A stretch of 64,000 bases of DNA, taken from Datura wrightii. Taxonomy: Eukaryota; Streptophyta; Magnoliopsida; Solanales; Solanaceae. Where the stretch lies: contig JASDFA010000006.1 in the NCBI GenBank assembly GCA_035772735.1, positions 26,701,501 to 26,765,500 on the forward strand, written 5' to 3'. The position numbers and the translations under genes are program-made. The notes beneath the pieces are model-generated. The model was not told the DNA's origin. It saw only the letters and a program-made list of their open reading frames with translations, and made no database searches. The stretch's first letter is position 1. Every line of letters begins with the position of its first letter. Of the stretch, positions 34,146 to 46,230 are shown piece by piece.

Positions 34146-34388
34146 GTGAAAGAATTTAAGGGAAAAAATGGAATTTCCAACCGAAAGGAGTACTTTAAAT
34201 GGACTAAACCTAAAAATTTCAGTTCAATTTCAAAAGAGCCGCGCCGCACCCCTCAATTCCAAGAAAGCTCTCTCAAAACTTCATCTATTCATAAAAATCT
34301 TCCAAATATTTTCACCCAAATCACAAAGCATATCATTTTTCTTGAGAAACCTCCACAAATGGCACCAAAAGTAAAAAAAGGAAAATGA

Positions 34389-35565
34389 GTGGCTTCTTCA
34401 AGCCAGGGGTCAAAAAGAGCAAGGAGACCTAGTGAAGAGGAGCATGAAGATGTGAGTATGGCATCACCACCATTGAGGCGATATGGTTTCCATTGGATCA
34501 TAGAGAAAGAAGGTAAAAAATGGTTCAAGGAATATAAGGAATCTAAATACTCGCATGATATGCTTATTGATAGAAATTTCTTTTCACTAGTTTTCCCTCA
34601 CATGGTAGGTAGGATACTCACCCTTGGTCTTGGTTTTATGTTTAATGCGCCGAGTGACTGTAATTTGAATATGGTGAGAGAATTCCTTGCAAATTGGATG
34701 CTAAAGGAAAGGTCGAACAAGTTAAAATTAGGGGTCAAATTATTGAGTTTGCACCTAAGGCTTTGAATAGATTACTTGGGACAACTATTGTTGACCCACA
34801 ACCCTTTGTCGACATGGTGAAGAAACCTCTATATAGGAATATTAGACATACTCTGTGTTGCCCTAACTCTATTGCATGATGGACTCGCCACCAACAATTT
34901 GGGTATCATGTTTCACTTCCATATGCTCATTTAAGTAGAGAGGCACGAGTTTGATTAAAAATAGTATGTGTTTGTTTAGTGCTCGGAAAACATATAATCC
35001 ATTTGACTAGAGAAAGAGTGTGTCTTGTGTATGCGCTAATGACTGAAATGCCAATTAATATGGGGGTGCTCATTAAAAATGTGTTGAAAAGAGAAAGGGT
35101 AAAGAAAGGTCAAAACTTCAGATTTTGGGGTCTCTTGACCTGATTTTTGCGAGGGCACGACATTGACGAGGAGGAAGCAGACTATAGACCTGCTTATGAC
35201 CCTAGGGGCATTGATGTGACAAAAACAAAGGAACCTGAGGGTATAAACAGTCCAGTATTACTTTTAATGAGCATAATGTGCGAATTGACAACATGTTGAG
35301 CCACTTGTACGGTATGCAAATACTCTAGTTGAGGATGAATGGTGTGACTGATGAGCAGCTACAGTAGCTTAACATAGACTACCCTCTGATTAAGCACTCG
35401 TGAGCCCTTTGCAGAGTTGGGCCTAGATATGAGGAGCCTCTTGATGATGATGTTGCCACGGAAGACGAGATGGTGAGAGTAGACTCGGACATAGAGTCTA
35501 GTGATGATGATTATGAGGATTCTGAGATGGGGGAAGCTGCTCTTGCCCTCACAGACGTGAGGAGT
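34389..35565 (+). pseudogene. Env-position ORF of Athila element E, decayed
   Basis: A homologue of 13593-14813. It starts ASSSQGSKRARRPSEEEHE at 34389 or just upstream, continues with KEGKKWFKEYKESKYS and LNMVREFLANW, changes frame near 34693, continues with VKIRGQIIEFAPKALNRLLG and meets TGA at 34877-34879. Further stops and frame changes follow, but FGYHVSLPYAHLSREARV, VCLVYALM, FLRGHDIDEEEADY and an acidic tail (VDSDIESSDDDYEDSEMGEA) are all recognisable in the same order as in B. The function is unknown. The conserved parts, a central folded region and an acidic tail, suggest a real protein once under selection in these elements. Confidence 0.8.
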
Positions 35566-37314
35566 AAAGGCTCAGAGAGTTTTTTTTTCACTCTGTTACT
35601 TCATGCTTATTTGTTTTAACACTGGGGACAGTGTGACTAATTATGTGTGGAGTGGGAGAAGTGAACTACATATTACCATGCATTCCTTAATTGCTAGATT
35701 TGCACATGGTAGGCCTAGTTTTTTGGGGATTTATGATTTATCATGCATGCTTAATTGGTTGTAGTAGATTTTTTAGTTTTATTTTATTTTGGGTTCCTCT
35801 GGTTTTTGTTTACAGTACTTTTTCAGTGGATAGTCTCTTAGAATCGATTAGAGAGTCTAGATTTTTTTCTTTATTTTTAGTCATTGAGTCATGACTTTGC
35901 CCGATGATGGATGAATGACGACCGTCTTAAGGGTAAATTAGTCATTAGGAAGAATAAGAACTTGGACCCTATGAATTCTAGGGACTTCACTTTAGGTATC
36001 ATTGAGACTTTATTAATTTCACTCAAAAATGCATTGAAAAGGTAGAAACACTTAGTCTTTTGGGAACTTGACTCTTGTACTTGAAAAAATGGGCTTAATT
36101 ATATTATGCATTCATTATGTATATATGTGTTTATGTGATTTTGATTTCCATTGTTAAACCATTTTGTGCCAATGTGTGACGAATTTTTGAGATACTCTAT
36201 GCTTGTAAATTGATGTCTAGAACTTGCCTGGTGTGTTTATTGAACGAAATAAAAATGATGGATTTAGGAAGTGATATAGGCATTTCTTTGGTAGCCTTAT
36301 TTTTATCCTGTTTTACCTACCTTGATTATAATTATGCTAGTTAGTTATGTTTGAGCCTTAGCCTATTCTTTTGATAGCCATATTATAGGATTAAGTCCCT
36401 TTTTATTCTATTGACTTGTATTTGATCCAAATGACTCCTACAACACTTTAATTGATAAAATTTTGTATGAAAGGAGCATGAGTGGAAAAGTGAAGGGAAA
36501 AGCTAAAAAGGGTGGAAATTAGAAGAAAAGAAAAGGGTGAAAATTTCTAAACAAGGAGGATGATGTTAGTGGGAATATAAAAATAAGAAACAACTTTTAA
36601 AAAAGTGATGATGAAAAAATGTATGAATGAGCTCAATGTTGAAAGAAAAATCCCCACTAGTCACCTAAGTTGAAGAAAACTAAAAAAATTTAAAATAAAA
36701 AGCGGTATAAGGAGAAAATTTGAAAATTGAAGAATGAGCTAAAAATCAAAGTGTTTTGAAGTAATAAAGTGCTTAGAGAGATTAGTCACTATCTTGGCCA
36801 AATAGTTCCTACCCGTCCCTTAGCCTACATTACAACCAAATTTATGTCCCATTTGATCCTTGATTCATAATTCTATATTAGTGGAGTACTACACTAAGAG
36901 CAAGCCTATGGGTCGTCTTTTGCATGCATGTTGAGTTCTTTGGGAGAGTGAGTGGATTTTGTTATATTTATGCCCAAGTTTATATTGATTTATATCTTGT
37001 GTCAAAAGGGCATCTCTCCAAATTGTGAGGGGCATAATAGTAAAACTTTGGTAAATTTTGATTGCTAAATTACATATGATACATGTTTTCCCAAATATGT
37101 CTTAATGAGTTAGTTTTCAAAAGCTAAGTGATTTCAGACTTTGACATTTTAATGTTGATCCTATATGCATTTTAATGAATTGTTTAAGCTTCATTGATTT
37201 GTCTCATGATACTAAGTGCAAGTAGACCTATTCGTAGGAGGAATTTAATGATTAATTGTGAGAAGGGAAGTAGTAGATTGTTCGAGGATGAACAATAGTT
37301 TAAGTGTGGGGTGT
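35566..37314 (+). other. 3' noncoding region of E with polypurine tract
   Basis: This is noncoding. ACACTGGGGACAGTGT at 35621-35636 and a GATGAATGACGACCGTCTTA block at 35913-35932 recur in B. A purine-rich tract at 36470-36760 parallels B and C. TTTAAGTGTGGGGTGT at 37299-37314 abuts the LTR and is the likely plus-strand primer. Confidence 0.7.
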
Positions 37315-38772
37315 TGATGAAGGGCATACTTACGAACTTCATAGACATATTTTGCCCGTACTTTACTATGTTTTGAGAAACAATTATGTGTGTTTTCATG
37401 TATTTATGTTATGTATTTGTGAAAATGGCTAACATACATGATTAGATGCTTTCAGGGCTAAAAGTGATGGATTTAGATATGTTCAAGACGATTGGAATGA
37501 AGTTGAAGAAGAAGGAATGAACTAAGCAATATTAAGGACAACAATGGTGCACTACCACGCCCGTGCGACCAGCAGCACGAGGCGCCAACACCTAAACACA
37601 CTGCCTGGCCCGGTGTGGAAGAAATACTGGCGCTACAAGGCGTGCGATGCGGACGTATGAATGCCACTCTGCCTGGCGCGAGGCGCCGGCCTCCCAGTGC
37701 TACAGCAGGCGCGAGGTGCCATTCACTCCGGCGCTATGCCCTGCGCGGCGCACCAAGGGTATTCACATGACCAAATATTGTTATCCTACTTCAACTAGGA
37801 AAAGGAGTTTTCAATCCCAAATCAAATCCGCAAAGCAACAAGAAAAGCATCAAACTACTACTATAAATACCGTTTACTTTTATGAAATAAGGGAGGTCTT
37901 AAGTCTTAACATGTTTTGAAGATATAAGTTTAGAGATATGATTGTAAGGCTTTATTTCATATTTCGAGACAATTGTTGAATTGTTCTTCCTTATTTTTGC
38001 ATTGTTCAGGTGAAGTTTATTCCAATCATCATTGTATGTATTATTTTTAGCTTTTGTCTATGAATTCTATGAATTTACTTATAATCATGAGAGGCTAAAA
38101 CCTCCACAACTAGGATTGTGGGAACCATGATGAATTAACACACATAGATAAAATACTTAGTGATTCTTGAACGTAGTTTATGCATGTATTATTATTCCCT
38201 TCATTTTGATTGTTTCTTAACGGTTGCAAACATTGGAATTTGCCTTATTCTTACTCACCGGATCAAGGGGGTGATGAATGGAAAAAGGGATTAACAATGG
38301 AGATTTCATACTATCAACCCTCATCTAATAGTTGACCTTGTCCCGGAATAGCTAATCCAATATCAAAGGTAAGGGTTAGTCAAGTATACATCCTCATATG
38401 GACCAAGTTGCGTGGTGATAATCATCTAAATAGGGGACCAACCATTTAGGTGAATTTAACTTACCGATATTGCATGCTAAGCACCGGAATAGATCACTAG
38501 TATAAAATGCCTTGTGGTTATAAAGTCATGGGAACACTTACCCTAGTTAGTTACATTAATTTGGAATCAACCTTCACTTTCTCTCAACGACATTGTTTGT
38601 TTCTTTTACAAATCCTCCCCCCTCTTAGAAGATAATTGACTTAAAAGTTTAAGTACTAGCGTTCTTCTTTATCCTTTCATATATCCCGTGGGATCGACCC
38701 CATTCTTTTTTGTTCTATATTTGACATTGACTATGTTATATCTCATTACGAGGTGTAATTTGGGCGATATCA
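37315..38772 (+). repeat. 3' LTR of element E
   Basis: A complete 1458-bp LTR from TGATGAAGGGC to GGGCGATATCA, with TGAT/ATCA termini. G's gag resumes at 38773. Confidence 0.9.
37555..37869 (+). promoter_or_regulatory. LTR promoter of E: GGCGC island and TATA box
   Basis: The island at about 37555-37755 contains GGCGCGAGGCGCC (37675-37687) and several GGCGC/GCGCC copies. A TATAAATA box follows at 37862-37869. The left LTR has the island, but its TATA box is mutated. Confidence 0.55.
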
Positions 38773-39023
38773 GTCCTCATCTACCTTAGACCCATGAAAT
38801 TTCATGGGATCCGTCCAAGTAAAGTCTCAGACTCTGGCAGCAGTTATAAGCCCACTCATATTAGCTAGTACAATGGCTTGTTGGTTGAACTGGTTGGTCA
38901 CTTCAAGAGATAGCATTTGAATAGCAGCCCAGAACTCAACGGGTTTCACCTAATCATCTTGAGGGGTTGTTGGAGCTAGTGGAGCTTTCTGGTCCTCCTT
39001 TCGTTTCCTCTTCTAGGAGGCAT
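38773..39023 (-). pseudogene. Gag N-terminus of element G, displaced by E
   Basis: From an ATG at 39021-39023 the minus strand reads MPPRRGNERR, then with one frame change PVEFWAAIQMLSLEVTNQFN, ITAAARVRDFTWTDPMKFHG and SKVDED, ending at E's boundary. This is the standard N-terminal part of Tekay-like gag, and its continuation is at 30483. It proves that E lies inside G's gag. Confidence 0.8.
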
Positions 39024-39241
39024 CCTTAACTAAAAATGGTAGAGCACAAGTTAGGTGGATATTTTAGAGATTCACACTCTATGCACGATAAGAATTAAGA
39101 GGAAAAAGGGAATTTTTCTAAAAATCCTTGCAGTCTCCCCCTCATAAGTACGATGCGCCTTACACCCATGAAAAGAATTCTACTTCACGTGGCTTTTAGA
39201 CATCTTACGACACTCTAAACCTGAGGCTATGATACCATAGT
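39024..39241 (-). other. Leader and primer site of G
   Basis: This is the noncoding leader between the 5' LTR and gag. On the minus strand TGGTATCATAGC (39226-39237) differs at one base from the common TGGTATCAGAGC primer site complementary to initiator tRNA-Met. Confidence 0.8.
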
Positions 39242-39512
39242 TGCCATGACCTGAGTCTGCACCCTGAACGCGACAAGGTGCCTAGAACCACGAATAGCTC
39301 CAAGTTAACCCATGGCATAACAAAACTCTAACATGACTGAACTACGGTAAGAAAATTTTAAGGGGAAGTTATTTTATCTAAAAATAACAGAATACTTTTA
39401 AAAGCACAAGAACATCTATTAAGATACTGAAATTTCAAAAAGATCAAGAGCTATAGCTAAAACTAATACACTTTGTCTAAAAGCCTTCTAATAGATCTGG
39501 TGAGTTGCTAGG

Positions 39513-39517
39513 ATAAG
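39513..39517. other. Target duplication of the solo LTR, left copy
   Basis: ATAAG precedes the LTR and is repeated at 41095-41099 directly after it. The empty counterpart in G's left LTR reads GGGACAAGCCCC near 24099-24110. Confidence 0.92.
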
Positions 39518-41094
39518 TGATAACGCTCAAACCCACCTCTTACTGAAGTGAGAAGCGAACGTTGTTAATAAAGAACCCAACTAGAGGTTGGGGTCGATAC
39601 CACGAGGAATAGGGAGACTGGATTATAGTCAGTAACTGAACTTGTGAGGTAGTTACTTCAAAATAGGGGGATTTTAAAGAAAATCAATAATAAAAGCAAA
39701 TATCAAAATTCTGATGTTAAGTCAATATCAAAGGATAACTAGGGTTTATGTTCCCCATGGGTTCATAACTATTTCGGGTATACACTCATGATTATCACCA
39801 ATACTAACTTATAAAATTGATAACTTAAGTTCATTCAAATGACTGACCAGTCCCTATTGAATGATTATACTCAATCACTCGACCAAGTATCATGAGCAGT
39901 TTCAAACTATCCGTTATCACTAAGTTCCAGATTTAACTATCCTGCGACTACAACTCAAGTTAATACAAAAATCGTCAAAATCAAGGTTCTGTTGTAATTC
40001 TCTTTTCGTAATCCCTACCTCTTCTACCAAAGCAAGTAAAGAATTCGGGCATGTCCTAACGTAGCGCACTGTTAAGAAACGTTTAAGCATGAAGAGAATA
40101 CCATATAAGTATTTGTTTGGTTTTAAGATCACTTTGTGTAACCCTAGCTTGTTAATTCACCATAGTTCCCACAACCCTAGCTATGGTGTTTTAGCCTCTC
40201 ATAGTTGCAAGGTTGTGATTAGCATTCATGATTAAGAATAAAAATTAATACTTACAATAATGATTGAGAAAAACCACTTCCTTCAATTACTCCACAAAAT
40301 CTTGAAAAACAAGTAGTAAGAACAAGAAGAATTCAAGAACAGGTTGATCACAAGTTAAGACCAACACAATCCTCTCTTTTTCAAGGTTTCTACACTCTAA
40401 AACTATCAAACTGACGTCTTCCTTAAAAATAAAACATAAAAATATTTATACAGACAGAAGAATCCTTTTTGTTAGCCAACAAGGTGAATTTCCATATCTG
40501 TCGCCGCTAGTGCCACTACTTGACCTACGATACATAGCATGCTCCTACAATCCATAGCTTCCTCTCGTACAATCTTAGCTGGCTAAATTTTGGCTAAGTT
40601 TTGGATCTGGGTGCGACTCATACCATCAACTCATGACTCGTACTGAGCTCCCATACTTTGAATCAAAGATTTTTAAAGTTTTTCTGAAGTTCATCACGAC
40701 CAGAATGGTATGACTCGTACCTTCATCTTACGGGTCATACTTGCTTCTCATAGAAGGATTCAGACTCAGATGCAATTCTTCTGGATTACATCATGACTCA
40801 TACAGGCCTGTTACTAATCGTACTAGGACTTGTGGGTCACATCTGCTCAACCTTAACTTTCAACAACTTCTCACGGCCACTAGTACGACTTGTAGGTCCT
40901 TCCTACGATCCGTCCTATGGTCTGCAGTTTTTGCCCATTTTGCCCATTTTAAGCTATCTTTGAAATTTTTAGTTCCAACACCTGTTTATCCTATAAAAAA
41001 AGGAAAAGTACCTCATATCCATATAAATATACCCAAGTCCATGCTATTTTCTTAGTTTTGAGCGTCGAATGTGCTGTAAACCCACAACACATCA
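39518..41094 (-). repeat. Solo LTR of the C family
   Basis: A single 1577-bp LTR in minus orientation, TGATAACGC...CACATCA in plus reading, is flanked by ATAAG on both sides with no internal sequence. It is similar to both LTRs of C. Solo LTRs arise by recombination between the two LTRs of a full element, which removes the interior. It sits in G's right LTR and its target is matched by an empty paralogous site in the left LTR. Confidence 0.93.
40440..40940 (-). promoter_or_regulatory. LTR promoter of the solo LTR
   Basis: On the minus strand TATAAATA is at 40443-40450. Upstream, from about 40500 to 40930, are many half sites of the TACGACTCGTAC word (for example GACTCGTAC near 40644 and AGTACGACTTGTAGG near 40881). 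The layout parallels 1300-1753. Confidence 0.5.
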
Positions 41095-41099
41095 ATAAG
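41095..41099. other. Target duplication of the solo LTR, right copy
   Basis: ATAAG, identical to 39513-39517. Confidence 0.92.
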
Positions 41100-42060
41100 C
41101 CCCCAGCAAACTCTAAAATATGAAAACTGAAACAACACTACTAAATAGAAGAAATGCTCTGGCCTTGGAAGATGAGGACTCACCACTGGATATACTGCTG
41201 GATAGAATCTGATGGAGACTAACCATGTTGCTGAGCCTGAGCGCCTATGCCTATATCATAAAATGGTAGAGCATAGGGAGTATGCAACAGTACTTTGAAT
41301 GTACTGAGTATGTCAAGTTCTGATGTTTTAAACATAATAATATTGATAATAAAAAATAAGTAAAGCCACTGTAATAATATGGAAAGACCTTATCTGAAAA
41401 CATAAATGTTGTAAATAGTCTCACATTTGAAAATAATGTAAAGCTAGTAAAAACAAATTAAGGGTCATAAACATATCCTGAGATCTAGGACTGGACTGTA
41501 CTATACTGTGGAAGTTCCTTTTAACCAACATATAATCACGTGAGCTAGACGTGGAGTTCGATGTATACACTCCACCGATAGGACCCAATATACCTTGCTA
41601 TAGTATAAAGGCATGGATGTGTGATCATTAAACTGATGCCCGTTTGAGCTAAAGACCTACGGTGGAATGTAGTTTTGGGAACGTAGGTGCACTGGAATGA
41701 AGGTCAGGTTGGTGCTAAGAACTACTCCTAATTTAATTTATGAATATAACTAACTAAATTGATTATCTCAAAACTTATGTTCTAAGGCTAATTCAGAACT
41801 ACCTATCTGGAAGTGTACTGAGCACCTAGAGAACCTAATAACTAAATTTACTGAGAAAATACTATTAGATTGATAAATGATAAGCTAATAAACTGACCAA
41901 TCTGGAAAACACTAAATATAGTCAAAATTTGGAAAACTTTAGTTAAAGCATACATGAAGAAAATTATGCTCAGATAATAACCAATGTAAAGATAGAAATT
42001 TAGACCAGCCTTTAACTCATGCAAGGTTCAACCTAGGAATCATGCTAAAACTGGGGCTAT

Positions 42061-42065
42061 AAATG
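42061..42065. other. Target duplication of element D, left copy
   Basis: AAATG directly precedes TGTCACACC and is repeated at 51927-51931. The empty counterpart in G's left LTR is near 25068-25075 (AGAAATAAATAC). Confidence 0.95.
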
Positions 42066-44649
42066 TGTCACACCCCGCCTTGGGGGGGGGGGGGTACGAC
42101 TGGCACCTGGTGCCCTACTAAGATCTGACCTGCTAGACTGTTAAGCCTGGGCGCGTCTGGCGCCTGGCTGGCTCTAACTCAGATTTCTGGAAACAAAGGG
42201 CTATATGACGGCTGTAAATATAGCCCCCGACCCATTGGCCTATCGCCTGTTGTACCCGTCTTGGCAGCTAACCAGAAATATAGTAACTTAGGGAAACCTA
42301 TACGGGCCGACAAGGCCACCATGCTGTCTAGTTATCTGCTGCTTAATCAAAAAGCACAAAAAGAAGCTACGTGACCGGAAAGGTCACCACTACTGACAAC
42401 TATGGCCTCACACGACCATCACAGAAGTAAGAAAGAGTAAAGGCAACTATATAACTGCACGGCCCCACACGACCGGCTCATCTGACCACAGGGACTACAT
42501 ACAGACTGCAAGCCTCTAGGAATAGTAACAGAACTGATCGGGACAGGGCCCCAACCTACCCATTCTATATACAACAAAAGGAACTGAACTACACCTCTGA
42601 AATTCAGCCTCCGGATGACTGGAGCTGAATACTCAACCGCTGACAGGGAGTCACGTAGAATCACCTGCTCGTCTAGGAGTACCTGCAGGCAAGTAATGCA
42701 GCGCCCCACTGGGCGTCAGTACCATTGGTACTGAGTATGTAAAGCAACTGAAATACTATAACTGAAAATAACATCTGAAAGCAATAATATGACTGATGAA
42801 GCTGAAGTAGAAGGAATAACTTAACTGTCCGATGATGTAGATGGCACCTGTTCTTACTGATACTGAAGGAAGTAGGAATCATACCTGGAAGCGCATCATT
42901 CTACTACCAACCCACTCGCGTCTAATATAACATGGCATAGTATACACAACATAACACATCACATACAAACCTTACCCGGCCCCCATAAGCCGGGAGGTAC
43001 AATCAACACAGAATCTATGCCCCTACCCCGGTCATCCCATCTCCTATAGTGGCTGTAAGCATCCTGCCGGTCCCTAGGTATGCACTTGGGCTCGCTGAGC
43101 CCCTGACTATAACTGTACCTGAGTCCGAAGGACTCCAAATCAACACCCCGGGCGTACCCGCTCGACGGGGGTGTATAAGGGCCGACCAAGGCACAATATG
43201 GGGAAACTAGCATCCCATCTTCGTCCCCTGGCGGGACGGCATATCACTCCGTAGAGTGACGTATCCTCATCCTCTGGCGGACGAGTCGATACAGCTATTA
43301 ACCCTGGGCGGTCAGGGATGCTAGGTAATCCAACCCCAATCAATACAATGGTCTCGACTAATCATGTTGTCTGTGTATCTCATAAGCCAAAACTAATAGG
43401 CGTAAGGTATTATATAAATCATGTACTGGGCTAAAAATAGCAATCTGTAGATGTCTGATACATGCTGTGACAGGGAAGTATAAATATGAATATAGTTCCC
43501 TGTCTAACTGTACTGGGGCAAAGGCTATACAAGCGGGTGTTTCTGCTGAAGGCTATGCTGTTCACTAGGTTTCTGTATTAACATGATTTCCTATTTCTAA
43601 CATGCTTTCTAAACCATATACAGTTACTATTCTATATCTGGAATGCTTTACTGATGTTGTACTACCTTGTGAGGTTTCAGCTAAACACAACAATATCTTT
43701 GCAGGGCACATTATATCACATACTGAATATACGGCCAATCTTAATCATTTATATTCGAATCTATATCATACGGATAGGTATCGTACACGTTACGGCCCAA
43801 AACTGCTCATATTGCACCAATGTTCAAAATAATACAATAATCAATTTCTGAACCTTTTACTGGTCTGTAAATTACTACACTGCTTCAATGTCACTCAACT
43901 TGCCGAGGAAACTTAACTTTACATACCTTATCTTTAAATATTCGTCCGTCGGACGAGGCTCCGCCGGTACTTCTATTGTTTTCTCCCAACTGCATTCATA
44001 AATACGTCAATCAATACTAAATACAACCTTATTGTAAAGAGCGACGTTACTTTCGATTTAATTTATAGCCTAAACTTAGGCTTATCGAAAGACGGTCGAA
44101 AACTCACTATTTTTCAGCGGCCCAGAAGGGAGAAATATTTACTTCTCAACTAGGAACACATAGACATTAATTTAGAGAAATTCTACTTACTTTAGTTCGG
44201 CGGCTCGCCGATTCGTCGGCCGTATTTCGTGAAACTAATTCCGTAGAAATGCTCTCTGCTGCTAAATACCTTGGTATCTAGGATTAATTTGGGTTTGGGC
44301 AGCGTTTGGCAGCGTAATCGGACGAAAATATTTAATTTTCCTTCGTTTCTCTCTGTTCACAGCGTGTTCTGGAAATTATTTTAAGGGTTAATGAGTTTCA
44401 ACCGAATTGGGGGCTTTATATACTTGGGCCTGGACAAGGGTAACGTGGCACGGAGCCATCGCGGAGGCCTCCCCTCCGTGACACGCTGCCATCGCGGAGG
44501 GCCTCTGCCTCGGCTCCTCCTGCGATGGTTCGACAGGTTTCTCGTCCGATCTTTTCCCGGGTCTTTCCATAGCACGTATGGCTTTCAAATATGCTTAACC
44601 AACGTGCGAGTAGGTCATCTAAGTGCCGGGAATTCTACGGGGTATAACA
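42066..44649 (-). repeat. 3' LTR of element D
   Basis: At 2584 bp, from TGTCACACC to GGGGTATAACA, it is the complete copy. It includes the segment 42977-43315 that the other LTR has lost. A run of 13 G lies at 42082-42094 (10 G in the right LTR). Confidence 0.95.
44413..44530 (-). promoter_or_regulatory. LTR promoter of D (left copy)
   Basis: On the minus strand TATATAAA is at 44415-44422. The hairpin arms CGTGGCACGGAG (44444-44455) and CTCCGTGACACG (44474-44485) differ at one position, and an ATCGCGGAGG repeat follows at 44491. The ACGTGGC ABRE-like core is at 44443-44449. Confidence 0.6.
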
Positions 44650-44917
44650 TTCTCCCCCCCTTAGGAACATTCGTCCTCGAATGTATACTGCTATCTAGAG
44701 GACTGTTTATTTTACTTTCTGGGAAAATTTTGGCAGAGTTTCCCCTGTAACATGGACTATTGCAAAAACCTGAAATGCAGAAAAGTCCAACACAGGCACT
44801 GCACACAATGTTCTACAATCCACTAGACAACTAAGTATTACTTCTCTCTTTATCATTTACAACATACATATCATAAAGTACTGTATAAGCAATGATACGG
44901 ACATACCTGTCGTCTGA
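44650..44917 (-). other. Polypurine tract and 3' noncoding region of D
   Basis: On the element strand CTAAGGGGGGGAGAA (44649-44663 region) abuts the 3' LTR and would prime plus-strand synthesis. The remainder up to the pol stop at 44918 is noncoding. Confidence 0.85.
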
Positions 44918-46230
44918 CTAGGCCTGAAATAAGTGAGGGTATCTGATTTTCATGTCTTCTTCAGCCTCCCATGTCATTTCTTCCCGATTTCTGTTACGCC
45001 ACAAAACTTTGACAGATGCAACATCTTTAGTTCTCAACCTGCGAATCTGTCTGTCTAAGATAGCTACGGGAACCTCTTCGTAGGCTAACTCCTCTGTGAC
45101 CTGAACATCCTGGACTGGAACTACTGTAGAAGGGTCCCCTACGAACTTTCTTAACATGGAAACGTGGAATACTGGATGAACAGATGCTAATTCTGGAGGC
45201 AAGTTTAACTCATACGCCACGCGGCCTATTCTTCGCCGAATTTGGTACGGCCCAATGAATCTTGGGCTAAGCTTGCCTTTCTTGCCAAACCTCATTACCC
45301 CTTTCATCGGGGACACTTTTAGATATACCAAGTCGTTTACCGAAAATTCTAGATTTCGGCGCCGTCTATCTGCGTATGACTTCTGACGACTCTGAGCGGT
45401 CAGTAAACGTTCCCGGATAAGCTTTATCTTTTCTTCGGACTGCCGAACGATATCTGGGCCAACTAATGCTGATTCTCCTACCTCAAACCAGCCCACCGGC
45501 AATCTACACTTTCGCCCGTATAATGCCTCGAAAGGCGCCATCTGGATAGCTGAATGGTAGCTGTTATTATAAGAAAATTCGATTAATGAAAGATGTTCAT
45601 CCTAGCTACCCCCAAAATCTAATACACACGCTCGTAGCATATCTTCGAGCGTCTGAATTGTATGTTCAGCTTGCCCGTCTGTCTGAGGATGGAATGCTGT
45701 ACTCAGATTAATCTGCGTCCCTAGACCTTTCTGAAATGACTGCCAGAACCTAGCTGTAAACTGTGCCCCTCTGTCTGAAATGATAGATGCCGGCACTCCA
45801 TGTAACCTAACTATTTCTCTGATATATAATTCGGCATAATCCTCAGCTGAGAAGGTAGCCCTCACTGGCAGGAAATGAGCTAATTTTGTCAGCCTATCAA
45901 CTATTACCCAAATGGAATCATTTCTGCGTCTAGTACGGGGTAACCCTGTTACAAAATCCATGTTTATTTCTTCCCATTTCCACATAGGTACCGTTATCTC
46001 TTGCGTCAAACCGCCCGGTTTCTGGTGCTCGGCTTTTACCTGCTGACAATTAGAACATCTAGACACAAATTCAGCTATCTCAGCTTTCATACCTGGCCAC
46101 CAATAGATGTCTCTGATATCGTGGTACATTTTCGTCGCCCCTAGATGAAGGGAATAGCGAGCGTAGTGTACCTCGTGCATGATCTGCCCACGAAGTCCTG
46201 AGACATTCGGGACACAGAGGCGGCCCTTAC
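44918..46230 (-). pseudogene. Integrase and chromodomain of D, one nonsense codon
   Basis: Integrase inserts the DNA copy into the genome. The zinc-binding part shows histidines in VHYARYSLHLG and cysteines in CSNCQQ (about 46170-46050). The catalytic core has the first aspartate in INMDFVTGLP-type text near 45960, the second in IISDRGAQF near 45780 and the glutamate in GQAEHTIQTLEDML near 45670. A TAG at 45602-45604 replaces a tryptophan codon of the family (DFGGS then DEH). The C-terminal part resumes in the same frame with MAPFEALYGRKCRLPVGW and GPYQIRRRIGRVAYELNLP, and ends in a chromodomain (about 45080-44925: ILDRQIRRLRTKDVASVKVL, WRNRNREEMTWEAEEDM). Chromodomains of this lineage are thought to direct insertion to heterochromatin, which fits the nested setting. 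Confidence 0.92.

Larger units (their letters stand above)
33626..34388 (+). other. Leader, gag-pol deletion scar and spacer of E
   Basis: About 85 bp of AT-rich leader passes into the post-pol sequence near 33715 without any gag or pol between. The conserved motif at 33806-33837 and a GC-rich island at 33945-34145 follow, then a leader of roughly 240 bp before the env-position ORF. No other gene is visible. Confidence 0.65.
30484..38772 (+). mobile_element. Element E: Athila-type, gag-pol deleted, inserted in G's gag
   Basis: Both LTRs are plus-oriented (30484-33602, truncated and interrupted by a LINE; 37315-38772). Between them lie the primer site, a short leader, the post-pol motif, an internal palindrome island, an env-position pseudogene and 3' noncoding sequence with a purine tract before the LTR. 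Gag and pol are gone: the leader passes directly into post-pol sequence near 33715. Gag of G stands on both sides, at 30483 and 38773. About 285 bp of E's left LTR and roughly 20 codons of G's gag were lost at the left junction, so no target duplication can be seen. Confidence 0.85.

Noticed and set aside
42082..42094. Run of 13 G as a G-quadruplex or telomere-like signal
   Set aside because: It is a simple homopolymer at an LTR terminus, with 10 G in the partner LTR. No array of G-tracts is present.
43602..43851. Paired small ORFs repeated in both LTRs of D (also 50879-51128)
   Set aside because: They are identical because the LTRs are copies. They lie in U5-side LTR sequence with no recognisable domain.
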